Part shown: positions 54,513 through 63,926 of the stretch, piece by piece
How the letters are laid out: every line of letters begins with the position of its first letter
How positions within the stretch are numbered: position 1 is the first letter of the stretch
DNA from: Pseudogulbenkiania sp. MAI-1
GTDB taxonomy: Bacteria > Pseudomonadota > Gammaproteobacteria > Burkholderiales > Chromobacteriaceae
DNA: 64,000 bases
NCBI RefSeq assembly: GCF_000527175.1
Contig: NZ_AZUR01000001.1
Coordinates: 2,642,501-2,706,500 of the forward strand
Direction of reading: 5' to 3'
Position numbers and translations under genes: made by a program
The notes under the pieces: generated by a model
The model's input: only the letters and a program-made list of their open reading frames with translations
Told to the model about the DNA's origin: nothing
Databases searched by the model: none

Positions 54513-57119
54513 ATGCCCCCCAAAGACAAGGTCGCACCACAAGATTTCCACTTTCTTCAAGCCGCATTCGACCTGGCGGTCACTGCCACGGCCATTGTCG
54601 CGCTGGATGGCAGCTTGCTGAAGGCCAACGGGGCGTTCTGCGACCTGATCGGCGATAGGGAAGCCGAGCTGACCGGGAGAGCCTATGCCGATCTCATCCA
54701 CCGCGATGACCACACGTCCTTCGTCGAGTCGCTTGGCCGGGCACAGCAGGGGGCCGCGACCAACTTCAGGCTTGAACATAGATACCTCGGCAGAAACGGC
54801 CGTGAAGTTTGGGGGCGGACCAGCCTGGCCCTGGCCCATGATGCAGAGGGCGCCCCAGCCTGCTTTATCTGCCAAGTCCTCGATGTCACCGAACGGCGCG
54901 ACATGGAGGAGAGACTGCTACGCAAGCGGCAAAGGCTCACGGAAACCGAACGCCTGGCCCGGCTCGGTAACTGGGAACTGGATTTGGCGGATAAGCGTCT
55001 GCGGTGGTCGGACGAGGTCTCCCGTATTTTCGAGATACCCCCTGCCCGCTTCGACGCTTCCTGCGAAGACTTCCTCAACATAGTGCACCCGGACGACCGC
55101 GCCTTGGTGGAACAGGTTTACACCGATTCAGTAAAAAACCGAACGCCCTACACTGTTGCACACCGCCTGCTTTTTCCGGACGAACGCATCAAGCATGTGA
55201 TCGCCTACGGCGAGACCCTGTACGACGCCTCAGGCCAGCCGTTCCGCTCCATCGGTACCGTACAGGACATCACCGAACGCCAGCAGGCTGAATCCGCCAT
55301 GCGCGAGAGTGAGCAGCGCTACCGGGAGATATTCGAGAATGTCTCGGACGCACTGTACCTGCTGGAAGTCTGCCCGGATGGCCGTTTCCGCAACCTTGCG
55401 ATCAACCCCGCATTCGAAAGATCGGTGGGGATGTCTCAAGACGAACTGATCGGCAACTACGTCGATGAAACCGTTCCGGCAGAAACGGCCGCCGCCGTCA
55501 TCGCCAAATATCGTCGCTGCGTGGAGGCCGCCACGGCCACCGAAGAAGAAGTCGACCTGGACCTGCCGAGCGGGCGCCGCTCCTACCACTCGACGCTGAT
55601 TCCAGTTAGAGACACGGCCAGTGGCCGCATCCATCGCATCGTCGGCATCGCCCGCGACATCACCGAGCGCAAAAGGCTGGAGAGCGTGTTGCGCGCGAAG
55701 GATGGCTACCAGCGCGCCTTGCTGGACAATTTCCCGTTCATGGTGTGGCTCAAGGACACGGAAAGCCGTTTCCTCGCTGTCAACCAGCCGTTTGCCGAGG
55801 CCGCCGGCCAGCCGTCCAGCGATATATTCTTCGGCAAAACCGACCTGGATTTCTGGCCCCGTGACCTGGCAGAGTCTTATCGCGCCGATGATCGCGAGGT
55901 GCTGCGCCTGAAGCAGAGAAAAATCGTCGAGGAATTGATCGCAGACCAGGGCGTGCGCAAATACTTCGAAACCTATAAGGCACCGGTGGAAGTCGACGGC
56001 GAGCTGCTGGGCACGGTGGGGTTCGCCCGCGACATCACCACACGCAAACAGATGGAGGAACAGTTGCACGCCAGCGAGCAGCAGTTCCGTAACCTGGCGG
56101 AAAACTCGCCAAACTTCATCGTCCGCTACGACCTGGATTGCCGCCGCACCTACGCCAATCCTGCCTTTGAAAGGGAAATTGGATTCCCTACGGGGCAGGC
56201 CTTGGGCACACCACTCGAGACACACTGGCTGAGCACCACGCCGGTGGAGGAATACAAGGCGAAGCTGCGTCAGGTCATGGAAACCGGGATGTCCCTCGAA
56301 ATGCTCAGCGAATGGCGACGCCCGGATGGCAGTCTCATCAGCCATGCCGTCAACATGGCCCCCGAGTACGGCCCGGATGGGCAGGTGGTGGGAGTGCTGT
56401 CGATCGGCCACAATATCACCGCCCTCAAGAATGCCGAGCGACGCCTGCGGGAGTCCCACGGTCTGCTGCGCGGACTGGCGTCCCGCCTCGAGAGGGGACG
56501 AGAAGAAGAGCGCAAGCGCATCGCCCGGGAGATCCATGACGAACTGGGTCAGCATCTCACCGCCCTGCGCATGGGCATTTCCATGTTGCGCTTCCAGTTC
56601 GGCCAGGATAACCCGCTCCTGGCCGAACGAGTGAACGACATGATGAGCCTGGCGGACAAGACCATCCAGGTGGTCCGGGACGTGGCCTCCTCCCTGCGCC
56701 CCGCCGCGCTGGACATGGGGCTTTCCGCCGCGCTGGACTGGCTGGTGACCGAATTCTTTCGTCATACCAATATCGACTACCAACTGAACGTGCCAGAAGA
56801 AAAGATCTACCTTGACGACGACCGCGCCACAGCGGTATTTCGCGTCATCCAGGAGTCCCTCACCAACGTCGTCCGCCACGCCGAAGCAAGCCGGGTTGAT
56901 ATTGTGCTAGAGTCCCGCAGCAATGAATATCGGGTAGAGATTCGCGATAACGGCAAAGGCTTCGACCCCACACTCACAGGCAAGGCCTCTTTCGGGCTGG
57001 TTGGCATGCGCGAGCGGGGGCTCATGCTGGGTGGCGAGGTCAACATAGCCAGTGCGCCGGGCCAAGGAACGGTCATACGGATATGCATACCTATTCATGA
57101 CCCCATGGAGGAACAATGA
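54513..57119 (+). CDS. Multi-PAS sensor histidine kinase of the NarX/HPK7 type
   Basis: 868 residues, no membrane helices. About five PAS/PAC units: ~18-130, ~145-265, ~275-390, ~405-520 and ~530-645, each ending 'DVTERR', 'DITERQ', 'DITERK', 'DITTRK' or 'NITALK'. The kinase core has HisKA_3 with His675 ('RIAREIHDELGQHLTALRMGI') and HATPase ('VIQESLTNVVRHAEA', 'DNGKGFDP', 'GLVGMRERGLMLGG'). The ATG of the LuxR-type response regulator overlaps its stop, so the pair is coupled. It is a cytosolic sensor, possibly of redox or small ligands; the signal is unknown. Confidence 0.9.
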   Translation: MPPKDKVAPQDFHFLQAAFDLAVTATAIVALDGSLLKANGAFCDLIGDREAELTGRAYADLIHRDDHTSFVESLGRAQQGAATNFRLEHRYLGRNGREVWGRTSLALAHDAEGAPACFICQVLDVTERRDMEERLLRKRQRLTETERLARLGNWELDLADKRLRWSDEVSRIFEIPPARFDASCEDFLNIVHPDDRALVEQVYTDSVKNRTPYTVAHRLLFPDERIKHVIAYGETLYDASGQPFRSIGTVQDITERQQAESAMRESEQRYREIFENVSDALYLLEVCPDGRFRNLAINPAFERSVGMSQDELIGNYVDETVPAETAAAVIAKYRRCVEAATATEEEVDLDLPSGRRSYHSTLIPVRDTASGRIHRIVGIARDITERKRLESVLRAKDGYQRALLDNFPFMVWLKDTESRFLAVNQPFAEAAGQPSSDIFFGKTDLDFWPRDLAESYRADDREVLRLKQRKIVEELIADQGVRKYFETYKAPVEVDGELLGTVGFARDITTRKQMEEQLHASEQQFRNLAENSPNFIVRYDLDCRRTYANPAFEREIGFPTGQALGTPLETHWLSTTPVEEYKAKLRQVMETGMSLEMLSEWRRPDGSLISHAVNMAPEYGPDGQVVGVLSIGHNITALKNAERRLRESHGLLRGLASRLERGREEERKRIAREIHDELGQHLTALRMGISMLRFQFGQDNPLLAERVNDMMSLADKTIQVVRDVASSLRPAALDMGLSAALDWLVTEFFRHTNIDYQLNVPEEKIYLDDDRATAVFRVIQESLTNVVRHAEASRVDIVLESRSNEYRVEIRDNGKGFDPTLTGKASFGLVGMRERGLMLGGEVNIASAPGQGTVIRICIPIHDPMEEQ

Positions 57120-57748
57120 TCCACCTGCTACTTGCCGACGACCACACCATCATGCGCGAGGGGCTCAAGCAACTCTTCGGTCTGGTAGCTGACATCAAAG
57201 TTGTCGGAGAGGCCACCAACGGCAGGGAGGTCATCGACCGCCTGCGTCAAGGCGACATGGACCTGCTGCTGTTGGACATATCCATGCCCGGTACCAGCGG
57301 AGAGGACCTCATCGCCCGCATCCGCGCCCACCATCCCGCGCTGCCCATCCTGGTGCTGTCCATGCACAACGAACCGCAGATTGCCCGGCGGGCACTGCAG
57401 GCCGGGGCCTCCGGTTACCTTACCAAGGATCGGGATCCGGAAACCCTCATCGCCGCCATCCGCCGAGTCGCCGCAGGTGGGCGCTTCATCGATCCCCTGC
57501 TCGCAGAGCAGATGGCCTTCGAGTCCTCCGGTGTCATCGAACGGCCGACACATCACCATCTCACCCCCCGCGAATTCCAGGTTCTGCGCCTGCTTTCCCA
57601 AGGCGTCAGCGTCAACGACATCGCCGCCCACCTAACCATTTCCAACAAAACCGTGAGCACCCACAAGGCCCGTCTGATGGAAAAAATGGGCTTTACCTCC
57701 AATGCCGAGCTGGTCCGCTACGCCATCACCCACCAACTCATAGGCTGA
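57116..57748 (+). CDS. NarL/FixJ-type response regulator
   Basis: 210 residues. Receiver with Asp54 ('LLLLDISMPGTSGEDLI'), 'VLSMHNEPQIARRALQAGASGYLTKDRDPETLIAAI', then a LuxR-type HTH ('LTPREFQVLRLLSQGVSVNDIAAHLTISNKTVSTHKARLMEKM'). Preceded by GGAGGAACA inside the kinase gene. It is the output of the multi-PAS kinase. A perfect palindrome 25 bases past its stop and a similar one at 60928 precede the next two genes and are candidate binding sites. Confidence 0.93.
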   Translation: MIHLLLADDHTIMREGLKQLFGLVADIKVVGEATNGREVIDRLRQGDMDLLLLDISMPGTSGEDLIARIRAHHPALPILVLSMHNEPQIARRALQAGASGYLTKDRDPETLIAAIRRVAAGGRFIDPLLAEQMAFESSGVIERPTHHHLTPREFQVLRLLSQGVSVNDIAAHLTISNKTVSTHKARLMEKMGFTSNAELVRYAITHQLIG

Positions 57749-58273
57749 CCAGTTGGGCACGGTGGTCAATCGTAGGGATATCCCTACCCAATCACATTCA
57801 TTTCCTACCCGAGAATCAGCGTCGCCTTATGGTGGCTGGCATCGTGAGGATGTCAAACTGAATATCCTCCTCTTTGCTTATATGATTTTTTGCGCAAAAC
57901 GCTATGATCATGATTTTTCTGCCATGGTGATCCGCGTCCAGCGGGCGGAGCCAAACGCCGTTTAGGCAGGCAGAAACCAGTGAAAATCATGGCATTTTGG
58001 AAAAAAACAGTCGATTTTCGCAATTTGAAATTCACCAAAAGTCAATATTGCGGCGATTTGTCGTTACATTAGGGGTATTTTTGGCTTTGATTCGGCGAGA
58101 TTTCCGATTGAAGAGATCGGCAAGCACAAAACCAAGAATCGCGCAGGCTCATTTTAAATCTCTTACTATTGGGCAGCGATCCGGGTTCAGCATCCAGCAT
58201 CTCGCCAATGAGGGCTGTGTGACAGAACGCCTCGATGGCGCCTGGCGTGCCGCCATACCATAAGGCTCTCTCC
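57749..58273. other. Regulatory intergenic region
   Basis: 525 bases containing the palindrome at 57773-57786 and an AT-rich stretch (57860-58150). No gene is supported; an 88-codon frame (57997-58263) has no recognisable domain. Confidence 0.5.
57773..57786. promoter_or_regulatory. Palindrome TAGGGATATCCCTA, candidate response-regulator site
   Basis: A perfect 14-bp palindrome. It starts a block resembling 60926-61020: TAGGGATA-CCCTA, then TCCTACC or CCCTACC, GA-AATCAGCG, a GATGG/TATGG segment, and TGCCAAACTG/TGTCAAACTG, in the same order. NarL-type regulators typically bind such short inverted repeats. Confidence 0.6.
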
Positions 58274-60757
58274 ATGTTCCGTGCGCCTCGCGACCCACTG
58301 CCAACCAGGATTAAGAATCTTCTTGCCAGGCTACACATTCGCCTGCTGATTCTGGTTCTCATCTCGATGGCGCCGGCTTTTGTCATCATCAGCTATACCG
58401 CTTGGGAGCAGCGAAATGAGGCGCGTCACGCTTCAGAGCAGCAGTTCTTGAAAGTCGTCCGGGATTTTGCCGCCAAGCAACGCGTTCTGATGGATAACTC
58501 CCATCTGTTCCTGGAGAATCTGGCCCGCGAGCCTTTACTGCGGGATGCCGTTCGGTGGGGGGGATGCGGGGAGATATTGGCCAACTTGCGGCAACCGACT
58601 CCCTTCCATTACTCGGATCTGTTCGTGGCTGGACGGGACGGCCACATCCTATGCAGCATCAACCCCGTCACATCCACCATCAACGTAGCCGACCGCACTT
58701 ATTTTCGCCGCGCCTTGGCCAAACGCGATTTCGCGGTAGGTGATTTCCAGATCAGCCGCATTACCGGCAAGAGCACGGTTTTCTTGGCGCACCCCCTCAT
58801 GGGGAGGGGCGGCGAAGTAGAAGGGGTCGTCGCGGCGGGCATCGACCTTGACTGGCTGCATGACATGCTCAACGGTGCAAGCTTTCCGCAAGGGACAGTG
58901 CTGAGCCTGGTCGACAGCCAAGGGACCATTATCGCGCGCAGCCCGGACCACAATGGACTTGTGGGCAAAAAAATAGCCGAAATTGCCCTTTTCCAAAAGC
59001 TGCTAGCGAGTGCCGGGCAAGGAACCATGGAAGCCCTCTGGCGGGACGGTGTGCTCCGCATTACCCACGTGGCCCCCTTGTACAACGTGCCTGGCGGAGG
59101 GGTTTATCTTCGGATTGGCATCCCCAGCGAGGTAGTCTTCAACCGCATTGATTATGGCTTCAAACGCAACATCGGCACGTTGATTTTCGCCGCGTGCATG
59201 GTGCTGATACTGGGGTGGGTGATGAGCGATCGCCTGCTGCTGCGGCGCCTGAGCGATCTCACTGCAACAGCACGGCGTCTTGGCGCCGGAGACCTGGAGG
59301 CACGCCCCCGGATTCCACCCGACGGAGGCGAACTGGGTGAACTGGCAAAGGCGTTCGAAGACATGGCGCTGGGCCTGCAAGAACACCAGCGGCACATCGA
59401 ATACCTGGCCACGAGAGACGGCCTGACCGGCCTGCCGAACCGCTATCTGCTGATGGAGCGGACTACCCAGGCCATCCCGCTGGCTGCCAATGCCGGGCAT
59501 TGCCTGGCCTTGGCCGTCATCGACATAGACCGCTTCAAATTCATTAACGACAGCCTGGGCGCACCTTTTGGCGATGCTTTGCTGCGCGCCATCGCCGAGC
59601 GCCTGCAAGCCTCAGTGACACAGCAGAACACGGTAGCACGCCTCGGGGCCGACGAGTTCGCCATGCTCTTGACCGATCTGCCTGAGGCCAATAGTGCCGC
59701 GGCGGCGGCTCACCTGGGCGAAGCGTTTGATCACCCTTTTACCGTTAATGGTCAAGAAATTCATGTCACCAGCAGCATCGGCATCGCGCTGTTTCCGAGG
59801 GATGGCGAAGCGGCCGAGTGGCTGTTGACCCATGCCCAATCAGCCATGCGCCAGGTTAAGCAACTGGGGGGAAATGGCTCGCAAACCTATACCTCCCAGA
59901 GGAATGCCGAAGCCAGCGAGCGTCTGAAACTGGAGCAGGCATTGCGTCTGGCGCTGCAGCGAGATGAGTTTCAGCTTCACTATCAGCCCAAGGTGGATTT
60001 GCATACCGGGCAGATCAGCGGCATGGAAGCCCTGCTGCGTTGGCAAAATAATGAGCTGGGCATGGTCTCTCCCGCCCATTTCATCCCGCTGGCAGAAGAA
60101 ACCGGGCTGATCATCCCAATCGGCGAATGGGTAATGCGTACCGCGTGCCGGCAGCGTAAGGCGTGGCAAGACGCGGGCCTGACGCCACCGGCCGTGGCCG
60201 TGAATGTTTCCCCGCGGCAGTTCTGGCATGGTGACTTGTCGGCCATGGTGGCCCGGGTTTTAAGAGAAACCGGCTGTGATCCCGATGGACTGGAGCTGGA
60301 GATCACCGAAAGCGTTGTCATCCGCAATATGGACGATACGGTTGCCGCGCTCACCGCATTGGGCGAACTGGGTATTGCCGTGTCCATGGATGACTTCGGT
60401 GCCGGCTATTCCTCTCTCGCCTATCTGCGGCGCCTGCCGCTGGACAAGTTGAAAATCGACCGCGGCTTTGTGAGCGACCTGGAGCACGACCCGGACGCGG
60501 CGGTGCTGATCAGGGAAATCATCGTCATTGCCCATGCACTGGGGTTAACCGTCATTACCGAGGGGGTCGAGAAGGCCGCCGAACTAGACATACTGATCAA
60601 AAGTGGGTGCGACGAAGTACAGGGCTATTACTTCAGCAAACCGCTGCCAGCCGAACAGTTTCAACATTTGCTTTCCGAGCGGGTATTTCCAGGCTTCCAG
60701 TTGCACCCCTTCACGGCCCGCCTTGAACAGGACGAAAGCTCCCCCCTGAATCAATAA
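58274..60757 (+). CDS. Cache/HAMP/GGDEF(degenerate)/EAL membrane protein
   Basis: 827 residues. Two membrane helices ('LLILVLISMAPAFVIISYTAWE' near 25 and one near 300) flank a dCache-type periplasmic sensor ('FHYSDLFVAGRDGHILCS', 'NVADRTYFRRAL'). Then HAMP ('RLLLRRLSDLTATARRLGAGDLEARP'), GGDEF with the variant signature GADEF at 458-462, and EAL at 585-587 with 'LEITESVVIRNMDD', 'MDDFGAGYSSLAYLRRLP' and 'TEGVEKAAE' intact. A main c-di-GMP phosphodiesterase activity with a weak or regulatory GGDEF is the likely outcome. ATG at 58274 precedes the membrane helix; a start 13 codons earlier is possible. Confidence 0.88.
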   Translation: MFRAPRDPLPTRIKNLLARLHIRLLILVLISMAPAFVIISYTAWEQRNEARHASEQQFLKVVRDFAAKQRVLMDNSHLFLENLAREPLLRDAVRWGGCGEILANLRQPTPFHYSDLFVAGRDGHILCSINPVTSTINVADRTYFRRALAKRDFAVGDFQISRITGKSTVFLAHPLMGRGGEVEGVVAAGIDLDWLHDMLNGASFPQGTVLSLVDSQGTIIARSPDHNGLVGKKIAEIALFQKLLASAGQGTMEALWRDGVLRITHVAPLYNVPGGGVYLRIGIPSEVVFNRIDYGFKRNIGTLIFAACMVLILGWVMSDRLLLRRLSDLTATARRLGAGDLEARPRIPPDGGELGELAKAFEDMALGLQEHQRHIEYLATRDGLTGLPNRYLLMERTTQAIPLAANAGHCLALAVIDIDRFKFINDSLGAPFGDALLRAIAERLQASVTQQNTVARLGADEFAMLLTDLPEANSAAAAAHLGEAFDHPFTVNGQEIHVTSSIGIALFPRDGEAAEWLLTHAQSAMRQVKQLGGNGSQTYTSQRNAEASERLKLEQALRLALQRDEFQLHYQPKVDLHTGQISGMEALLRWQNNELGMVSPAHFIPLAEETGLIIPIGEWVMRTACRQRKAWQDAGLTPPAVAVNVSPRQFWHGDLSAMVARVLRETGCDPDGLELEITESVVIRNMDDTVAALTALGELGIAVSMDDFGAGYSSLAYLRRLPLDKLKIDRGFVSDLEHDPDAAVLIREIIVIAHALGLTVITEGVEKAAELDILIKSGCDEVQGYYFSKPLPAEQFQHLLSERVFPGFQLHPFTARLEQDESSPLNQ

Positions 60758-60927
60758 TGATTTAGTCATTAATCCTTGCACTGAGCACCCTCCCCTCCTT
60801 GCGGCCTTGAGCCGGGCGCCACAGACGCCCTGATGGAGAAAAATGGGCTTCACCCCACATGTGGAGTGGGTCCGCTGCGCCAGTATTCGCCATCACTCGA
60901 GCTGAGTGGCTGGGGCAGCGGAGGTCG

Positions 60928-60941
60928 TAGGGATAGCCCTA
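60928..60941. promoter_or_regulatory. Near-palindrome TAGGGATAGCCCTA, second candidate site
   Basis: One base differs from the perfect palindrome at 57773-57786, and the following ~80 bases are also similar. It precedes the chemoreceptor gene. Confidence 0.55.
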
Positions 60942-61095
60942 CAAGGCCATCATCCATTCCCTACCTGAAAATCAGCGCCGCCCGATGGCGGTCGGTGCCG
61001 TGCTGCTGCCAAACTGCTTATCGCATAAAACAACAAAAATAGTATTTCCATGACATGGAACAAGATTCTCATAGCATGGTGACATGCTCTCAATG

Positions 61096-61215
61096 GCTGA
61101 AGTCCCATGCAAGTGGCCGGGCAGCATCACCCGCTCCCGCCCGGCCTTCGCCGAGGTCAGTGGCTTCGACGAGGCCGAGCTGATCGGCCTGCCGCACAAC
61201 ATCGTGCGCCCCCAC
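61096..61215 (+). pseudogene. Remnant of an Aer-type PAS domain
   Basis: The frame reads 'AFAEVSGFDEAELIGLPHNIVRPHS', which closely resembles the PAS core of Aer-like chemoreceptors (usual form: F-VSGF-x-ELIGxPHNIVRHPDM). Upstream and downstream PAS parts are missing or scrambled. It lies about 165 bases before a chemoreceptor that has no PAS domain. Confidence 0.65.
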
Positions 61216-61379
61216 TCCCTGATCTCCGCCAGCAGGCGGGCCAGGCCAACCGGACAAACCGGCCATACCCGAGATGACGCCAATTCACCGGCGATGTCAA
61301 CGGTATAACGTGGCTTTGCCTATTCGGGACGCTTTAATAAATACGAACAACATGAGCTTTTAATAAGGGACCATGAACC

Positions 61380-62993
61380 ATGACAATCGCAAATAGATTG
61401 GCGCTCCTGATTGCCTCTGCCGTGCTGGGGCTGCTGCTGGTCGCCGGCTTGGGTGCCTACCAGCTCGAAAAGGTCTATACCGCCGCCAGCGTCAACACCG
61501 TGAACGGCATGCCCAGCCTGCTGAACCTGGGGGACGCCCAAGGCACCCTGTCATACATGCGCTTGCTGGTCTGGCGGCATATTACCCAGCCCGATCAGGC
61601 CAAAAAGACGGAAATAGAAGGCCAATTGAAAGCCAGCCATGCCAAACTGGTGGAGGTGTTGAACCGGTACGAGCAGAACAACGTCTCCGACGATAAAGAC
61701 CGTGCCCTGCTGGCCGCCGATCGGGCCGCCTTGAGCGAATACGATGCACTGGTAGAGAAGCTTGTTGCCCTGTCCCGTGCCAACCGTTTCGAGGAGGCAC
61801 GCGACCAGCAGATCGCCAATGCGGCCATCGCCGAGAACGCGTTTGCCGCCCTGGAGGCCCATCGCCAATATAACAATGAATTGGGACAGCATGCCGACAA
61901 GGCGGCCCAGTCCACCAAGTCGATGGCCCTCACCCTGGCGTTTGGCATCGCCTTGGCTACCCTGCTGGTGGTGTGTACTCTTGGCCTGATCACCTACCGT
62001 CAGATCAGCCGCAGCCTGCACAATGCCCAGCAGACCATTGCGGCGATCGGTTCCTCCCTCGACTTTACCCTGCGCGCCGATATCAGCGGGCGTGATGAAA
62101 TCAGCCAAACCCTCAACGCCTTCAATCACCTCATCGACCGTTTGCAGTCCAGCCTGCGCACCTTGCAAGAGGGGGCGGGAGAAGTCTCGCAGACCTCTGC
62201 CGAGCTGTTGGGGGCCTCGCAACAGGTGGCGCAAAGCTCCAGTGTCCAGAGTGAATCGTCGTCGCACATGGCCGCATCCGTAGAACAGATGACGGTCAGC
62301 ATCAATCATGTGGCCGAGCGCGCCGGCGAGGCGAGCCAATTGTCCAGCACGGCCGGTAGCAACGCGCAGAATGGCCAGCAAGTGATCGGCCAGACCGTCG
62401 GTGACATCCATGCCATAGCATCGGCCGTAGAGGCCGCGGCCCATGACATTCAGGAACTCGAGGGCCGCAGCAAAGAGATAGCGACCGTGGTCAGCGTTAT
62501 TCGCGACGTGGCCGAGCAGACCAATTTGCTGGCACTCAACGCCGCCATTGAAGCCGCCAGGGCTGGCGATACGGGCCGGGGTTTTGCCGTGGTGGCGGAC
62601 GAAGTGCGCAAACTGGCCGAAAGAACGGCCTCGTCCACCCAGGAAATCAGCGACATCATCCACTCCATCCAGCTCGCATCAGGAAACGCCGTGGAACGCA
62701 TGCAAAACGCGGTGCAACGGGTCGAGCAAGGCGTCGCCGGGGCCAGTTCCGCGCAGCAGTCGATGACCACCATCTATGACTCGTCCAGCCAGAGCGTGCA
62801 GTTGGTCAGCGAAATCTCCGATGCCATTCGCGAGCAGGGAGAGGCGACCAACAGCATTGCCATTCAGGTTGAAAAGGTCGCTCACATGGCTGAGGAAAAC
62901 AGCAGTGCCGCCAGCCAGGCGGCCGCCATGGCCGAAAGACTGGAGGAGATATCGCGCAATATGCATGAGGTGGTGAGCGCCTATCGGCTGTAA
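61380..62993 (+). CDS. Methyl-accepting chemotaxis protein
   Basis: 537 residues. A first membrane helix ('LALLIASAVLGLLLVAGLGAYQL'), a four-helix-bundle periplasmic domain (~30-185), a second helix ('MALTLAFGIALATLLVVCTLGLITY'), HAMP, and a long coiled-coil signalling domain with the conserved hairpin tip 'VAEQTNLLALNAAIEAARAGDTGRGFAVVADEVRKLAERTA'. The ligand is unknown. No C-terminal CheR-tether pentapeptide is visible (it ends 'VVSAYRL'). It is the last gene of the signalling island. Confidence 0.93.
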   Translation: MTIANRLALLIASAVLGLLLVAGLGAYQLEKVYTAASVNTVNGMPSLLNLGDAQGTLSYMRLLVWRHITQPDQAKKTEIEGQLKASHAKLVEVLNRYEQNNVSDDKDRALLAADRAALSEYDALVEKLVALSRANRFEEARDQQIANAAIAENAFAALEAHRQYNNELGQHADKAAQSTKSMALTLAFGIALATLLVVCTLGLITYRQISRSLHNAQQTIAAIGSSLDFTLRADISGRDEISQTLNAFNHLIDRLQSSLRTLQEGAGEVSQTSAELLGASQQVAQSSSVQSESSSHMAASVEQMTVSINHVAERAGEASQLSSTAGSNAQNGQQVIGQTVGDIHAIASAVEAAAHDIQELEGRSKEIATVVSVIRDVAEQTNLLALNAAIEAARAGDTGRGFAVVADEVRKLAERTASSTQEISDIIHSIQLASGNAVERMQNAVQRVEQGVAGASSAQQSMTTIYDSSSQSVQLVSEISDAIREQGEATNSIAIQVEKVAHMAEENSSAASQAAAMAERLEEISRNMHEVVSAYRL

Positions 62994-63169
62994 TAAAGGC
63001 GCCCTTTGGGGCCTTATGCAGAATTATTTTGGCCTGAAAGTTCCAGCATGAAGCCCTCCTCCCCCCTATCCCAACGGGAAAACCCGCTTGCTGCCGGCAA
63101 ACCTGTGGGCGGCGCGGCGAATGGGAAATATCTGCGCAGCGAAAACCCCGGCTTGGTGACCACCCTTTT

Positions 63170-63922
63170 TCAGATTCCCTCGACATCGATGCCGTGTTCG
63201 GCCAGCCAATCCTTGCGCTGCGCGTAGTCGGGCATCGCCCGCTCCACCCGCAGCCAAAAGGCCGGGGTGTGATGCGGCTCGTGCAAGTGGGCGATCTCGT
63301 GCACCACCACGTACTCGGCGATGCGCGCCGGCAGCAGGATGGTTTTCCAGTGGAAATAGAGCCAATCCCCCTTGCCGCACGAGCCCCAGCGGTAGCCCAG
63401 GTCCTGGACCTTCACGCCGGCGGGCGCCACTTCCATGCGTGACTGATACTCGGCGACCCGGGCCGACAGCCACACCCGTGCCCGCTCGCTGTACCAGCGG
63501 ATGAAGTGCTCGCGCGCGGCAGGCAAGGCGTCCCGGCGCAGACAGAAGCGGCCCGCTGCCAGCTTCAGCGGCACATCCTGCTCATCGACCAGCTTGAGCC
63601 GATGGCTGCGCCCGAGGTAAAGGAAGCCCTCGCCACCCACGAATTCCTTGCGGGCTACCCGCCGCTGCAGCCGGTCCTTCTCCGCCAGCTTGGTGTAGAT
63701 CCAGAAGCGCTTCTCCCGCACGAACGCTTGCAGCCGGGCGATATCCACCCCCGGCGGGGCGCTGAGGATCAGTTCGCCGTCGCGTTCCACCGTGATCTGC
63801 ATGGTTCTGCGGTGGGCGCTGCGGCGGACGATGAATTGAAGGTCATCCACCTGCAAATGACCGTCCTCCCGTTCGGAGGGGACGTCAGCACGGTCTGGGT
63901 CGCGCTTCAGCGGTATCGGCAT
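63170..63922 (-). CDS. YgjP-type zinc metallopeptidase (DUF45/COG1451)
   Basis: 250 residues. 'RRSAHRRTMQITV' N-terminal motif, 'YRWGSCGKGDWLYFHWKTILLPARIAEYVVVHEIAHLHEPHHTPAFW' with the HEIAH zinc site and a downstream His, and 'PDYAQRKDWL' near the end. These match the family found alone or beside type I restriction genes. The substrate is unknown. The next gene on the same strand ends four bases upstream of its start, so they are co-transcribed. Confidence 0.88.
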   Translation of the reverse strand: MPIPLKRDPDRADVPSEREDGHLQVDDLQFIVRRSAHRRTMQITVERDGELILSAPPGVDIARLQAFVREKRFWIYTKLAEKDRLQRRVARKEFVGGEGFLYLGRSHRLKLVDEQDVPLKLAAGRFCLRRDALPAAREHFIRWYSERARVWLSARVAEYQSRMEVAPAGVKVQDLGYRWGSCGKGDWLYFHWKTILLPARIAEYVVVHEIAHLHEPHHTPAFWLRVERAMPDYAQRKDWLAEHGIDVEGI

Positions 63923-63926
63923 CTCG

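Larger units (their letters stand above)
60758..61379. other. Regulatory intergenic region with a PAS remnant
   Basis: 622 bases with the second TAGGGATA block (60926-61020), an AT-rich stretch around 61020-61080 and a decayed PAS fragment (61096-61215). No intact gene is supported. Confidence 0.55.

Noticed and set aside
57997..58263. 88-codon frame before the Cache-GGDEF-EAL gene
   Set aside because: No family resemblance, no ribosome site, and it lies in the AT-rich regulatory region.
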